Below, piece after piece: positions 8,299 through 16,991 of a stretch of DNA of 64,000 bases. Source of the stretch: Rubrivivax sp. (GTDB lineage: Bacteria; Pseudomonadota; Gammaproteobacteria; Burkholderiales; Burkholderiaceae_C). A model generated the notes under the pieces. The model ran no database searches, was not told the origin of the DNA, and worked only from the letters and a program-made list of their open reading frames with translations. How positions within the stretch are numbered: the first letter of the stretch is position 1; every line of letters starts with the position of its first letter. The stretch is taken from contig JAIXRN010000006.1 of NCBI GenBank assembly GCA_027485165.1, forward strand, positions 1 to 64,000, read 5' to 3'. Made by a program: the position numbers and the translations under genes.

Positions 8299-8313
8299 TC
8301 TGATTCCAAGACC

Positions 8314-10392
8314 ATGGCTGATGCGGTTCAAGCCGGCGAGCCGAAGCTTTGGGCCAACAGGCTTGGCACCGCGGCCTTCGCTGTTCTTCTGGCGGCGTTG
8401 ATCTGGGCGCCCTGGCCGCTGGGCAGCAACCGCCCTTGGTCAGTGGCGGTGTTGGGTGTGCTGGTCTGGCTTGGGGTGGCCTTGGCCGTGGCGGCGCGCC
8501 TGGCGGGCGCTGGCACCGTGCGCCGTCTGCCGCTGGGCTGGGCCATTCCGGCGGGTGCAGCCTTTGCATTTGCAGGCTGGGTGGCCTTACAGCTGGCCCC
8601 AGGCTGGTGGCCTGCTGGCGGGCCGGCTTCCAGCGACCCCTTCAGCACCCAGCGCTATCTGTACACCGCCCTGCTGTACGCCGGGGCCTGGGCCCTGGTG
8701 CTGCTGACCGTGACCAGCCGCGAACGTGCCGGTGTTCTGTTGGCGGCGGGGTTGCTGGCGGGCGTTCTGCAAGCCACTGCCGCGGTGGTGCTGTATTCCA
8801 CCGACGCGAGCTACACCCTGTGGTTTACCGACTTCGAGCAGGGTGGCCGCGCGACGGGCACCTTCCCCAACCCCGACCACCTGGCCGGCTACATGGAACT
8901 GACCCTGGCCGCCGGGTTGGGCTGGTTGCTCGCGCAGTTCGTGGCGGGCAACGGGGCCCAGGGCGCGGGCTGGCGCAGCAGCGCGGTGCGCGCGATCGGG
9001 TTCTTTCTGTCGCCGAAGATGCTGATGCGGCTGACCTTGGTGATTCTGGTCATCGCGCTGGTGATGACCCATTCACGCATGGGCAATGGCGTTTTCTTGC
9101 TGTCGCTGTTTCTGTTGGCGGCCATCGTGGCGGCGCGCAGCCAGCGCCTGCGACGGCCAGCGCTGTGGCTGGTGGCCAGCATGGCGCTGGTCGACGTGCT
9201 GATCATTGGCCAGTTGGTGGGGCTGGAACGGGTGATTCAGCGCATCAGCAATACCTCGGTGAAAACGGTGCCCGCCGGCGAAGCCGTCTTCGGCCAGACC
9301 GGCGCAGCCGCGCCCCAGCCGCGTGAAGAGTCCTTGCAGCAAAGGCTGGAAATGCCTGTGCTGTCTTTGCAGCTGGTGGCCCAACGGCCCGTGTTCGGGC
9401 ACGGCGGGGGCACGTTCTACACCCTGATCCCGCCCATCAAGCCACCAGGCAAGCCCGAATACTGGGACCACGCCCACAACGACTACGTGCAGGTGGCCAG
9501 CGACACCGGCCTGGTCGGCCTGGCCTTCTGGCTGACCATCGGGCTGGCCACGGCCTGGCGCGCCTGGCGCATGCTGCCAGACGGGCAGGGCAGCCTGACG
9601 CGCGGGGTGGGGGTGGCGGCGCTGATGGCCTTGATGTGCATGGGCTTGCACAGCCTGGTCGACTTCAACCTGCACATTCCGGCCAACGCGCTGACCTTCA
9701 CTGTGCTGCTGGCCGCCGTGTGGGCCGTGCCCGACACATCCTGGGAACCCCGTTCCACCCGCATGCGCTGGCCTTGGGCTGTGCCGGCCGCGCTGGTGTG
9801 CGCCTGGGTGCTGGTGCAGGGGCAGGAAATGGCGCGTGCCGACTGGGCTTCGGCCGCCGCCCGCCGGCAAGTGGTGCAGTGGGTGGGCGCCATCGGGCCA
9901 GCGGCCACGCCCGAGCAATGGGAAGTCGCGCGCGCGGCGATTCAGAAGTCGATTGACCTGCAGCCCGACAGTCCGGAATGGCAGGAACGCTTGGGCGACG
10001 CTTACACCGTGGCCGGGCAAATGAACTGGGCCGACGAGGCTTTGCGCGTCAAGCATTTCTCATCGGCCAGCACCCATTACGAAAAGGCGACGGCCTTGCG
10101 CCCCAGCGAGCCCGGCACCTGGGCGATGCTTGCCGCCGCGCGGCAAGCCGCAGGTGCACCGCTCGAAGCGGTACACGCCGCGTGGGTTCGTGCCCAGGCC
10201 CTGGGGCCGCATGAAGCGCATGTGCAACCGGTCCTGATGCACGTGGCCTTGGCCGACTGGGACAACGCCAGCCCCGCGATGCAGCAGTGGGCGACGGATC
10301 TGTTCGAACGGTCCAGCGCATCGACTCGCAACGCGATCAATGCGATGGCCAAGGGTTACGGCCTGCTGTTCACGCCCAGCGCAGCCCCGTAG
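8314..10392 (+). CDS. O-antigen ligase/polymerase family membrane protein with C-terminal TPR region
   Basis: A 692-residue polytopic membrane protein of the Wzy_C (O-antigen ligase, RfaL/WaaL-like) superfamily. Repeated hydrophobic segments cover roughly residues 15-240 and 400-500. Between them is a large periplasmic loop with GHGGGTFYTLIPP and WDHAHNDYVQVASDTGLVG, the conserved Wzy_C loop with its histidines. The last 190 residues (from about IQKSIDLQPDSPEWQERLGD) are soluble and TPR-like. In an EPS cluster this is the likely polymerase or ligase of the repeat unit. No clear ribosome binding site is seen. Confidence 0.82.
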   Translation: MADAVQAGEPKLWANRLGTAAFAVLLAALIWAPWPLGSNRPWSVAVLGVLVWLGVALAVAARLAGAGTVRRLPLGWAIPAGAAFAFAGWVALQLAPGWWPAGGPASSDPFSTQRYLYTALLYAGAWALVLLTVTSRERAGVLLAAGLLAGVLQATAAVVLYSTDASYTLWFTDFEQGGRATGTFPNPDHLAGYMELTLAAGLGWLLAQFVAGNGAQGAGWRSSAVRAIGFFLSPKMLMRLTLVILVIALVMTHSRMGNGVFLLSLFLLAAIVAARSQRLRRPALWLVASMALVDVLIIGQLVGLERVIQRISNTSVKTVPAGEAVFGQTGAAAPQPREESLQQRLEMPVLSLQLVAQRPVFGHGGGTFYTLIPPIKPPGKPEYWDHAHNDYVQVASDTGLVGLAFWLTIGLATAWRAWRMLPDGQGSLTRGVGVAALMALMCMGLHSLVDFNLHIPANALTFTVLLAAVWAVPDTSWEPRSTRMRWPWAVPAALVCAWVLVQGQEMARADWASAAARRQVVQWVGAIGPAATPEQWEVARAAIQKSIDLQPDSPEWQERLGDAYTVAGQMNWADEALRVKHFSSASTHYEKATALRPSEPGTWAMLAAARQAAGAPLEAVHAAWVRAQALGPHEAHVQPVLMHVALADWDNASPAMQQWATDLFERSSASTRNAINAMAKGYGLLFTPSAAP

Positions 10393-10440
10393 ACCCCCGT
10401 ATATCGGTAGTACGGCACGTGCAGGTGGCGCTGGTTTCCT

Positions 10441-10467
10441 AGTCGCCCCCGATACAAGGGGGCGACT
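10441..10467 (+). terminator. Inverted repeat between polymerase and PEP-CTERM genes
   Basis: agtcgccccc (10441-10450) pairs perfectly with gggggcgact (10458-10467) around a seven-base loop. There is no T-run. It sits about 50 bases after the polymerase stop and 110 bases before the PEP-CTERM gene, so it is either a terminator or a structure in the leader of the next gene. Confidence 0.45.
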
Positions 10468-10579
10468 GGGTGCAGAGGGCTCTCTATGATCTAGGCGACA
10501 CCAGGATTTACTTGTGGTGCTTTGAGGTGCAGGCCCAGAGTCCACCACCATTTGGTTTTCATTACAGGGGTATGAAATT

Positions 10580-11203
10580 ATGAAAAACGTGTTCATCAAA
10601 GCGGCAGTCGCCGCAGCAATGGTTGTGGGTGGCGTATCTGCCCAAGCCGCGGTGCTGGATTTCGAGATCCCAGGTTTCAACTTCTTCACCAGCAACTACC
10701 AAGGCTTCAGCTTCGGCGACAACAGCCTGGCGACCAATCCTTGGTTCTACACCAACGCCAGCACGTCCTTCTACGTGCCGAACTCCGGTACGGGCTTCGT
10801 GGCCACCGATTTCCAGCTGTACAACAACTCGAACCCGGCCGAAGCGACCCAGCCGATCTACAACCCGACGGCGTTCAACTTCCAGGGCGCGTATTTCTCT
10901 GGCGGCCCGCCGGACACCATCACCTATCGTCTGTATTCCGGCGTGCAAACCATCCCCGGCAGCGTGGCTGGCATGAGCCTGGTGTACACGTCGCCGGCTT
11001 CCGCCGCACTGACAAGCACCCCGACTTTCATTGCCAGCACCTATAGCGGCTTCGTGAACGCCGTGGTCATCGTCACCCGCCAAGGCTTCTACGCCATGGA
11101 CGACTTCACCTACGCGCCGGTGCCGGAACCCGCCACCTACGGCATGTTGCTGGCTGGCCTGGCCGCGGTTGGCGTGGTTGCGCGCCGCCGCAAGCAAGCT
11201 TAA
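10580..11203 (+). CDS. PEP-CTERM sorting-signal protein (A)
   Basis: A 207-residue secreted protein. MKNVFIKAAVAAAMVVGGVS followed by AQAA is a signal peptide. The C-terminus has the PEP-CTERM tripartite signal: VPEPATYGM, the hydrophobic segment LLAGLAAVGVV and the basic tail ARRRKQA. Such proteins are recognised by an exosortase (EpsH) and attached to or exported with exopolysaccharide. The middle is rich in Asn, Thr and Tyr and matches no enzyme family seen by eye. AGGGG lies upstream of the ATG. A strong terminator follows, so it is probably monocistronic. Confidence 0.85.
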   Translation: MKNVFIKAAVAAAMVVGGVSAQAAVLDFEIPGFNFFTSNYQGFSFGDNSLATNPWFYTNASTSFYVPNSGTGFVATDFQLYNNSNPAEATQPIYNPTAFNFQGAYFSGGPPDTITYRLYSGVQTIPGSVAGMSLVYTSPASAALTSTPTFIASTYSGFVNAVVIVTRQGFYAMDDFTYAPVPEPATYGMLLAGLAAVGVVARRRKQA

Positions 11204-11239
11204 GACTGGCACAGCCCGCGCACTGGCTTGGGCACATCG

Positions 11240-11273
11240 AAAAGGGCACCTTCGGGTGCCCTTTTGCTTTTTT
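11240..11273. terminator. Rho-independent terminator, probably bidirectional
   Basis: aaaagggcacc (11240-11250), loop ttcg, ggtgccctttt (11255-11265), then gctttttt. An 11-bp perfect stem with T-run; the A-rich left arm also suits the opposite strand, so it can end both PEP-CTERM gene A and the urt operon, which converge here. Confidence 0.9.
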
Positions 11274-11322
11274 GCTCGGGGCCAGCAGGGCCCGTCGCGG
11301 CTGCGAGCGTCTGGCGCTGGCG

Positions 11323-12015
11323 TCAGATCGACATGCGCTGCCGCACGCCGTCGGCTTCCATGTCGGCGCCGCGCCCGCGCATCACGATCTCGCCACGTTC
11401 CATCACGATGTACTGGTCGGCCAATTCCGCAGCGAAGTCGTAGAACTGCTCGACCAGCACGATGGCCATCGTCTTGCGGTCGGCCAGCATGCGGATGACG
11501 CGGCCGATGTCCTTGATGATGCTGGGCTGGATGCCTTCGGTGGGCTCGTCCAGCATCAGCAGCTTCGGCCCTGGCGCCAATGCGCGGGCGATGGCCAGCT
11601 GCTGCTGCTGCCCGCCCGACAGGTCGCCGCCGCGGCGGCCGATCATCTGCTTCAGCACCGGGAACAGGTCGAACAGCTCGCGCGGAATCTGGCTGCTGCC
11701 GGGCAGGGTGGCCAGGCCCATGGCCAGGTTTTCCTGCACCGTCAGGCGGCCGAAGATTTCGCGCCCCTGGGGCACGTAGCCCACGCCGCGCTTCACGCGG
11801 TCGTAGGGCTTGGCATAGGTGATGTCCTGGCCGTCCAGCACGATGCGCCCGCTCTTCACCGGCACCACGCCCATCAGGCTTTTCAGCAGCGTCGTCTTGC
11901 CCACGCCGTTGCGGCCCAGGATGACGGTGACTTCGCCCAGCTTGGCTTCGAAGTTCAGCCCGCGCAGGATGTGGCTGCCGCCGTAATACTGGTGAATGTC
12001 GTGGACGTTCAGCAT
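11323..12015 (-). CDS. urtE: Urea ABC transporter, ATP-binding protein UrtE
   Basis: A 230-residue LivF-type ATPase. Walker A is GRNGVGKTT, the signature is LSGGQQQQLAIARAL and Walker B is KLLMLDEP followed by TEGIQPSI, the hallmark of UrtE. It energises high-affinity urea uptake together with UrtD. It is the last gene of urtABCDE, starting one base after the urtD stop. The convergent terminator at 11240-11273 ends the operon. Confidence 0.93.
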   Translation of the reverse strand: MLNVHDIHQYYGGSHILRGLNFEAKLGEVTVILGRNGVGKTTLLKSLMGVVPVKSGRIVLDGQDITYAKPYDRVKRGVGYVPQGREIFGRLTVQENLAMGLATLPGSSQIPRELFDLFPVLKQMIGRRGGDLSGGQQQQLAIARALAPGPKLLMLDEPTEGIQPSIIKDIGRVIRMLADRKTMAIVLVEQFYDFAAELADQYIVMERGEIVMRGRGADMEADGVRQRMSI

Positions 12016-12016
12016 C

Positions 12017-12856
12017 TCAGCGGCCTAAATACACTTCAACGACTTTCTCGTTGGCCTGCACGTCCTTCAGCAGCCCTTCGGCCAGCACGCTGCCTTCGTG
12101 CAGCACCGTCACCTTTTTGCGGCCTTCGGTCAGCTGGTCGACGAACTTCATGTCGTGCTCGACCACCACCAGCGAATGCTTGCCTTCCAGCGACAGAAAC
12201 AGCTCGGCCGTGCGTTCGGTTTCTTCGTCGGTCATGCCGGCCACGGGTTCGTCCAGCAGCAGCAGCTTGGGTTCCTGCATCAGCAGCATGCCGATTTCCA
12301 GCCACTGCTTCTGGCCGTGGCTCAGCAGCCCGGCGGTGCGCTGCGCATCGCTGGCCAGGTGGATGAGCTTCAGCACTTCGTCCACCCGGTCGCGCTGTTC
12401 GCCCGTCATGCGGAAGAACAGCGTGGGCAGCACGCGGCGGTCGGCCTTCAACGCCAGTTCCAGATTTTCGAACACCGTCAGCTGTTCGTAGACCGTGGGC
12501 TTCTGGAACTTGCGGCCCACGCCCACCTGGGCGATCTGCGGCTCGGTCAGGCGCAGCAGGTCGATGTTGCTGCCGAAGAAGACCGTGCCCTTGTCAGGCC
12601 GCGTCTTGCCGGTGATGCAGTCCATCATGGTCGTCTTGCCTGCGCCGTTGGGGCCGATGATGCAGCGCAGTTCGCCCACGTTGATGGTCAGGCTCAGCGC
12701 GTTCAGCGCGCGAAAGCCGTCGAAGCTGACGGTGATGGCGTCCACGTACAGCGCCACGCCCTGGCCGAAGTAGACGCTGTCGCCCACCACGCTCTTGGGC
12801 CGGGTCTGGTGGCGCGCCAGGGTGGCCGCGCCGGCGTTCATCAGGTCAGGCGTCAT
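12017..12856 (-). CDS. urtD: Urea ABC transporter, ATP-binding protein UrtD
   Basis: A 279-residue LivG-type ATPase. Walker A is GPNGAGKTT, then LLSHGQKQWLEIGMLLMQEP with Walker B LLLLDEPVAGMTDEET, which is diagnostic for UrtD. The start at 12856 (MTPDLMNAG) overlaps the urtC stop as ATGA; the reading frame is open far upstream but that part is the shadow of urtC. The N-terminal 35 residues before the ABC domain are longer than the core needs, and an internal ATG (MNAGAATL) is an alternative. Confidence 0.92.
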   Translation of the reverse strand: MTPDLMNAGAATLARHQTRPKSVVGDSVYFGQGVALYVDAITVSFDGFRALNALSLTINVGELRCIIGPNGAGKTTMMDCITGKTRPDKGTVFFGSNIDLLRLTEPQIAQVGVGRKFQKPTVYEQLTVFENLELALKADRRVLPTLFFRMTGEQRDRVDEVLKLIHLASDAQRTAGLLSHGQKQWLEIGMLLMQEPKLLLLDEPVAGMTDEETERTAELFLSLEGKHSLVVVEHDMKFVDQLTEGRKKVTVLHEGSVLAEGLLKDVQANEKVVEVYLGR

Positions 12857-13944
12857 GCCTGTTTTTCCTTCTTCTTGCCGCGCAACTGGTTCACCAAGCC
12901 GACGATGCCATTCGGCAAGAACAGCGTCACCGCGATGAACAGTGCGCCCAGGAAGAACAGCCAGTATTCCGGGAAGGCCACGGTGAACCAGCTCTTCGCG
13001 CCGTTGACGAAAAAGGCGCCGACGATGGGCCCGATCAGCGTGGCGCGCCCGCCCACGGCGGCCCAGATGGCCATTTCGATGCTGGCCGCGGGGCTCATTT
13101 CGCCGGGGTTGATGATGCCCACCTGCGGCACGTACAGCGCACCCGCCACGCCGCACATCACGGCGCTCAGCGTCCAGATGCTCAGCTTGTAGGCCACCGG
13201 GTTGTAGCCGGTGAACATCACACGGGTTTCGGCGTCGCGGATGGCCTGCAGCACGCGCCCGTACTTGCTGTGCACGATGACGCGCGCCATCAGGAAGAAG
13301 CCGATCAGCACCGCGCCCGTCAGCATGCACAGGGTCACGCGCATGCTGGGCGTGGCGATGGGCACGTCCAGGATGCGCTTGAAGTCGGTGAAGCCGTTGT
13401 TGCCGCCGAAGCCGGTTTCATTGCGGAAGAACAGCAGCATCGCCGCGAAGGTCAGGGCCTGCGTGATGATGCTGAAGTACACACCCTTGATGCGACTGCG
13501 GAAGGCAAAGAAGCCGAACACGAACGCCAGCAAGCCGGGCACGGCCAGCACCAGCAGCATCTGCAGCCAGAAGTTGTCGCTCCAGGCCCAGTGCCAGGGG
13601 AATTCCTTCCAGTTCAAAAACACCATGAAGTCCGGCATGTCCATGCGGTACTGACCTTCGTTGCCGATCTGCCGCATCAGGTACATGCCCATGGCGTAGC
13701 CGCCCAATGCAAAGAAGAGCCCATGCCCCAGGCTCAGGATGCCGGTGTAGCCCCAGATCAGATCCATCGCCAGCGCGCAGATGGCGTAGCACAGGATCTT
13801 GCCCAGCAGGCTGACCAGGTAGTCGCTCAGGTGAAAGGCGCTTCCCTGCGGCACCATCAGGTTCAGCACCGGCACCAACACCAGCAGCGTGATGGCGGCC
13901 GCCGCCACACCGGCCCAGCCCTTGAAGCCCAGCATGGTCTTCAT
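12853..13944 (-). CDS. urtC: Urea ABC transporter, permease UrtC
   Basis: A 363-residue LivM-type inner-membrane permease with about ten hydrophobic segments. The sequences DLIWGYTGILSLGHGLFFAL and MGMYLMRQIG are typical of UrtC, and FTGYNPVAYKLSIWTLSAV is the conserved cytoplasmic loop region. It pairs with UrtB to form the urea channel. Start two bases after the urtB stop. The C-terminus is lysine-rich (RGKKKEKQA). Confidence 0.93.
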   Translation of the reverse strand: MKTMLGFKGWAGVAAAAITLLVLVPVLNLMVPQGSAFHLSDYLVSLLGKILCYAICALAMDLIWGYTGILSLGHGLFFALGGYAMGMYLMRQIGNEGQYRMDMPDFMVFLNWKEFPWHWAWSDNFWLQMLLVLAVPGLLAFVFGFFAFRSRIKGVYFSIITQALTFAAMLLFFRNETGFGGNNGFTDFKRILDVPIATPSMRVTLCMLTGAVLIGFFLMARVIVHSKYGRVLQAIRDAETRVMFTGYNPVAYKLSIWTLSAVMCGVAGALYVPQVGIINPGEMSPAASIEMAIWAAVGGRATLIGPIVGAFFVNGAKSWFTVAFPEYWLFFLGALFIAVTLFLPNGIVGLVNQLRGKKKEKQA

Positions 13945-13946
13945 CC

Positions 13947-15557
13947 TCAGGCCTCGGCCGACCGGCCCTTCATCGCGAAGATGCCTTGCGGCCGCTTCTG
14001 GATGAAGATGACGATGAAGATCAACACCATGATCTTGGCCAGCACCGCGCCCTGCCAGCCTTCCAGCAGCTTGTTCAGCACACCCAGGCCCAGCCCGGCG
14101 TAGACCGTGCCGGCCAGCTGGCCCACGCCGCCCAGCACCACCACCATGAAGCTGTCGACGATGTAGCCCTGGCCCAGGTCGGGGCCCACGTTGCCCACCT
14201 GGCTGAGCGCGCAGCCCGCCAGGCCGGCAATGCCCGCGCCCAGGCTGAAGGCATACGTGTCCACGCGCGCGGTGTTGATGCCCACGCAGCTGGCCATGCG
14301 CCGGTTCTGCGTCACGCCGCGCACGAACAGGCCCAGCCGCGTCTGGCTGATCAGCAGCGCCACACCCGCCAGCACCAGGGCCGCGAACAGCAGGATGGCC
14401 AGCCGGTTGTAGGGCAGGATGAGGTTGGGCAGCACCTGCAGACCGCCCGACAGCCAGCTGGGGTTTTCGACGCCTACGTTCTGCGCGCCGAAGACGGTGC
14501 GCACCAGCTGCATCAGGATCAGGCTGATGCCCCAGGTGGCCAGCAGCGTTTCCAGCGGCCGGCCATACAGCCAGCGGATCACGCTGCGTTCCAGCACCGC
14601 GCCCACCCCTGCGCTGACGAGAAAGGCCACCGGGATGGCTGCGATCACGTACCAGTCGAACCAGCCCGGCAGGTAGGCGCGGAACAGGTTCTGCACCACG
14701 TAGGTGGCATAGGCGCCGATCATCATCAGTTCGCCATGGGCCATGTTGATGACGCCCATCAGCCCGTAGGTGATGGCCAGGCCCAGGGCCACCAGCAGCA
14801 GGATGCTGCCCAGGCTGAGGCCCGTGAACAGCACGCCCAGGCGTTCGCCCCAGGCCAGGCGCGATTCCACGGCCTGCAGGCTTTGCGTGATGGCCGCGCG
14901 CACGGCGGGGTCGGTCTCGGCTTCGCGCCTTTCCAGCAGCAGCGAACGCGTGGCCGGCTGCAGGCTGTCGCCCAGCAATTGCGCGGCCGCCAGGCGCTTG
15001 GCAGCGTCGGGCGACGCGATCTGCACCGCGGCCTTCAGCAGCGCCAGTTCAGCCTGGATCTCGGGGTCTTTCTCGGTCGCCGCGGCCTTTTCCACCAGCG
15101 GCAGCTTGCTGTCGTCGGCCTGGCTCTTCAATTCGGCGATCGCCTTCATGCGCTCGGCGCGGTCAGGCGAAAACAGGCGCAGCGCGGCGAGAGCGGCCTG
15201 CAGCTCGCTGCGCATGCGGTTGTTGATGATGACGTCTTCAGGCGCTTCGGGCATGGGCACGGAAGCGCCGGTCGCCGCGTCGATGGCCTTGTCGTCGCGC
15301 ACGACGAGCGCCTTGCCATCGGCGATCTTCACCTCATCGGCCAGCAGCGCCTGCACGTAGCCAGCCAGCGCCGGGTCGGCTGCCAGCGCCACTTCATTCA
15401 GTGCCGCGATGCGGCTTTCGCTGTCGCCACTGGCAATGGCCAGCGCCTGGGCGGGCGTCAGGGCCTGGGCTGGTGCAGCCCAGGCGGCCAGTGCGATGCA
15501 CAGGCCCTGAAGGAACCCGACGACGCGGGACGTCATGCGTGTCGGGGCCATCGTCAC
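13947..15557 (-). CDS. urtB: Urea ABC transporter, permease UrtB (long form)
   Basis: A 536-residue permease. After a signal peptide (FLQGLCIALAAWAAPAQA) comes a helical periplasmic domain to about residue 235 with ten-residue repeats, then the LivH-type membrane domain beginning GLSLGSILLLVALGLAITYG. This N-terminal extension is normal for proteobacterial UrtB. The frame begins at a GTG one base after the urtA stop, with GGA eleven bases upstream; ATGs at 15551 and 15536 are alternatives. Nothing appears damaged. Confidence 0.92.
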   Translation of the reverse strand: MTMAPTRMTSRVVGFLQGLCIALAAWAAPAQALTPAQALAIASGDSESRIAALNEVALAADPALAGYVQALLADEVKIADGKALVVRDDKAIDAATGASVPMPEAPEDVIINNRMRSELQAALAALRLFSPDRAERMKAIAELKSQADDSKLPLVEKAAATEKDPEIQAELALLKAAVQIASPDAAKRLAAAQLLGDSLQPATRSLLLERREAETDPAVRAAITQSLQAVESRLAWGERLGVLFTGLSLGSILLLVALGLAITYGLMGVINMAHGELMMIGAYATYVVQNLFRAYLPGWFDWYVIAAIPVAFLVSAGVGAVLERSVIRWLYGRPLETLLATWGISLILMQLVRTVFGAQNVGVENPSWLSGGLQVLPNLILPYNRLAILLFAALVLAGVALLISQTRLGLFVRGVTQNRRMASCVGINTARVDTYAFSLGAGIAGLAGCALSQVGNVGPDLGQGYIVDSFMVVVLGGVGQLAGTVYAGLGLGVLNKLLEGWQGAVLAKIMVLIFIVIFIQKRPQGIFAMKGRSAEA

Positions 15558-15558
15558 G

Positions 15559-16839
15559 TCACTTTTTTTCCGGCTCGTCTTTCTTGCCCTTGTTTTCCGG
15601 GATGTACGGGCTCCACGGCTGGGCCTTCACCGGGCCGGGCGTCTTCCACACCACGTTGAACTGCCCGTCGGCCTTGATCTCGCCGATGAACACGCTCTTG
15701 TGCAGGTGGTGGTTCTTCTCGTCCATCTTGCTGACGATGCCGCTGGGCGCCTTGAAGGTCTGGCCGGCCATCGCGGCGATGACCTTGTCGGTGTCGGTGC
15801 TCTTGGCCTTGGTGACGGCCTGCGCCCACATGTTGAAGCCGATGACGCTGGCTTCCATCGGGTCGTTGGTCAGCGGCTTGTCCTTGTGGCCAGCGATGCC
15901 CTTGGCCTTCGCGTAGGCGGACCACTGCTTGATGAAGGCGTCGTTGGTGGGGTTCTTGATCGACTGGAAGTAGTTCCAGGCCGCCAGGTGGCCCTGCAGC
16001 GGCTTGGTGTCCACGCCGCGCAGTTCTTCTTCACCCACGCTGAAAGCCACCACCGGCACGTCGGTCGCCTTCAGGCCCTGGTTGCCCAGTTCCTTGTAGA
16101 AGGGCACGTTGCTGTCGCCGTTGATGGTGGACACGACGGCCGTCTTCTTGCCTTCAGAAGCGAACTTCTTGATCTTGGCGATGATGCTCTGGTAGTCGCT
16201 GTGGCCGAAGGGGGTGTAGTCCTCCATGATGTCGGCGTCCGCCACGCCCTTGCTCTTCAGGAAGGCGCGCAGGATCTTGTTCGTGGTGCGCGGGTACACG
16301 TAGTCGGTGCCCAGCAGCACGAAGCGCTTGGCGCTGCCGCCGTCCTTGCTCATCAGGTATTCCACCGCGGGGATGGCCTGCTGGTTGGGCGCGGCGCCGG
16401 TGTAGAACACGTTCTTGCTGAGTTCTTCGCCTTCGTACTGCACGGGGTAGAACAGCAGGCCGTTGAGTTCTTCCACCACCGGCAGCACGCTCTTGCGCGA
16501 CACGCTGGTCCAGCAGCCGAAGATCACCGCCACCTTGTCCTGGCTGATCAGCTGGCGCGTCTTTTCAGCGAACAGCGGCCAGTTTGACGCCGGGTCCACC
16601 ACCACGGCTTCCAGCTTCTTGCCCAGCAGACCGCCCTTGGCGTTGATGGCCTCGATCTCCATCAGGATCGTGTCCTTCAACACCGATTCCGAGATCGCCA
16701 TCGTGCCGCTGAGCGAGTGCAGCACGCCCACCTTGATGGTGTTCTGCGCAAACGCGCCCGGGGCCAGGCCCAGTGCAGCCAGGCCCAGGGCCATGGCGGT
16801 GAGACGTTGGCCGACTTGGCGGCGGGTGGTGTGATTCAT
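15559..16839 (-). CDS. urtA: Urea ABC transporter, substrate-binding protein UrtA
   Basis: A 426-residue periplasmic binding protein. A twin-arginine-like start (NHTTRRQVGQRLTAMALGL) leads into a signal peptide ending APGAFAQ, then NTIKVGVLHSLSGTMAISES, the standard UrtA mature N-terminus. SNWPLFAEKTRQLI and FGCWTSVSRKSVLPV are further UrtA markers. AGGAG lies nine bases upstream of the ATG at 16839. It is the first gene of urtABCDE. No urease genes lie in the window, so catabolism of the urea must be encoded elsewhere. Confidence 0.95.
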   Translation of the reverse strand: MNHTTRRQVGQRLTAMALGLAALGLAPGAFAQNTIKVGVLHSLSGTMAISESVLKDTILMEIEAINAKGGLLGKKLEAVVVDPASNWPLFAEKTRQLISQDKVAVIFGCWTSVSRKSVLPVVEELNGLLFYPVQYEGEELSKNVFYTGAAPNQQAIPAVEYLMSKDGGSAKRFVLLGTDYVYPRTTNKILRAFLKSKGVADADIMEDYTPFGHSDYQSIIAKIKKFASEGKKTAVVSTINGDSNVPFYKELGNQGLKATDVPVVAFSVGEEELRGVDTKPLQGHLAAWNYFQSIKNPTNDAFIKQWSAYAKAKGIAGHKDKPLTNDPMEASVIGFNMWAQAVTKAKSTDTDKVIAAMAGQTFKAPSGIVSKMDEKNHHLHKSVFIGEIKADGQFNVVWKTPGPVKAQPWSPYIPENKGKKDEPEKK

Positions 16840-16930
16840 GCGGGCTCGCTCCTGCTGTTGGATGCTGCGACGTGTGCGCTGCGGACTGCAACGCGGCTGC
16901 CGCACCTTAGGGGCGCGCCCGGAGGGAGCC

Positions 16931-16971
16931 AATACGCCGTTAGGCGTATTCAGACCGGTTTGGCCGTTAGG
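16931..16971 (-). promoter_or_regulatory. Palindromic operator candidate upstream of urtA
   Basis: aatacgccgttaggcgtatt (16931-16950) has perfect 8-base arms around gtta. The core gccgttagg recurs at 16963-16971, in the same orientation and 27 bases from the first copy. The site lies about 92-132 bases upstream of the urtA ATG, where an activator or repressor of the urea operon would bind. The regulator is unknown. Confidence 0.5.
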
Positions 16972-16991
16972 TGTACGGCATGGGGCTGGCT

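Noticed and set aside
11215..11235. TGGCACAGCCCGCGC, a partial -24/-12 match after PEP-CTERM gene A
   Set aside because: The -12 part is poor, and it points into the convergent terminator, where no gene starts on that strand.
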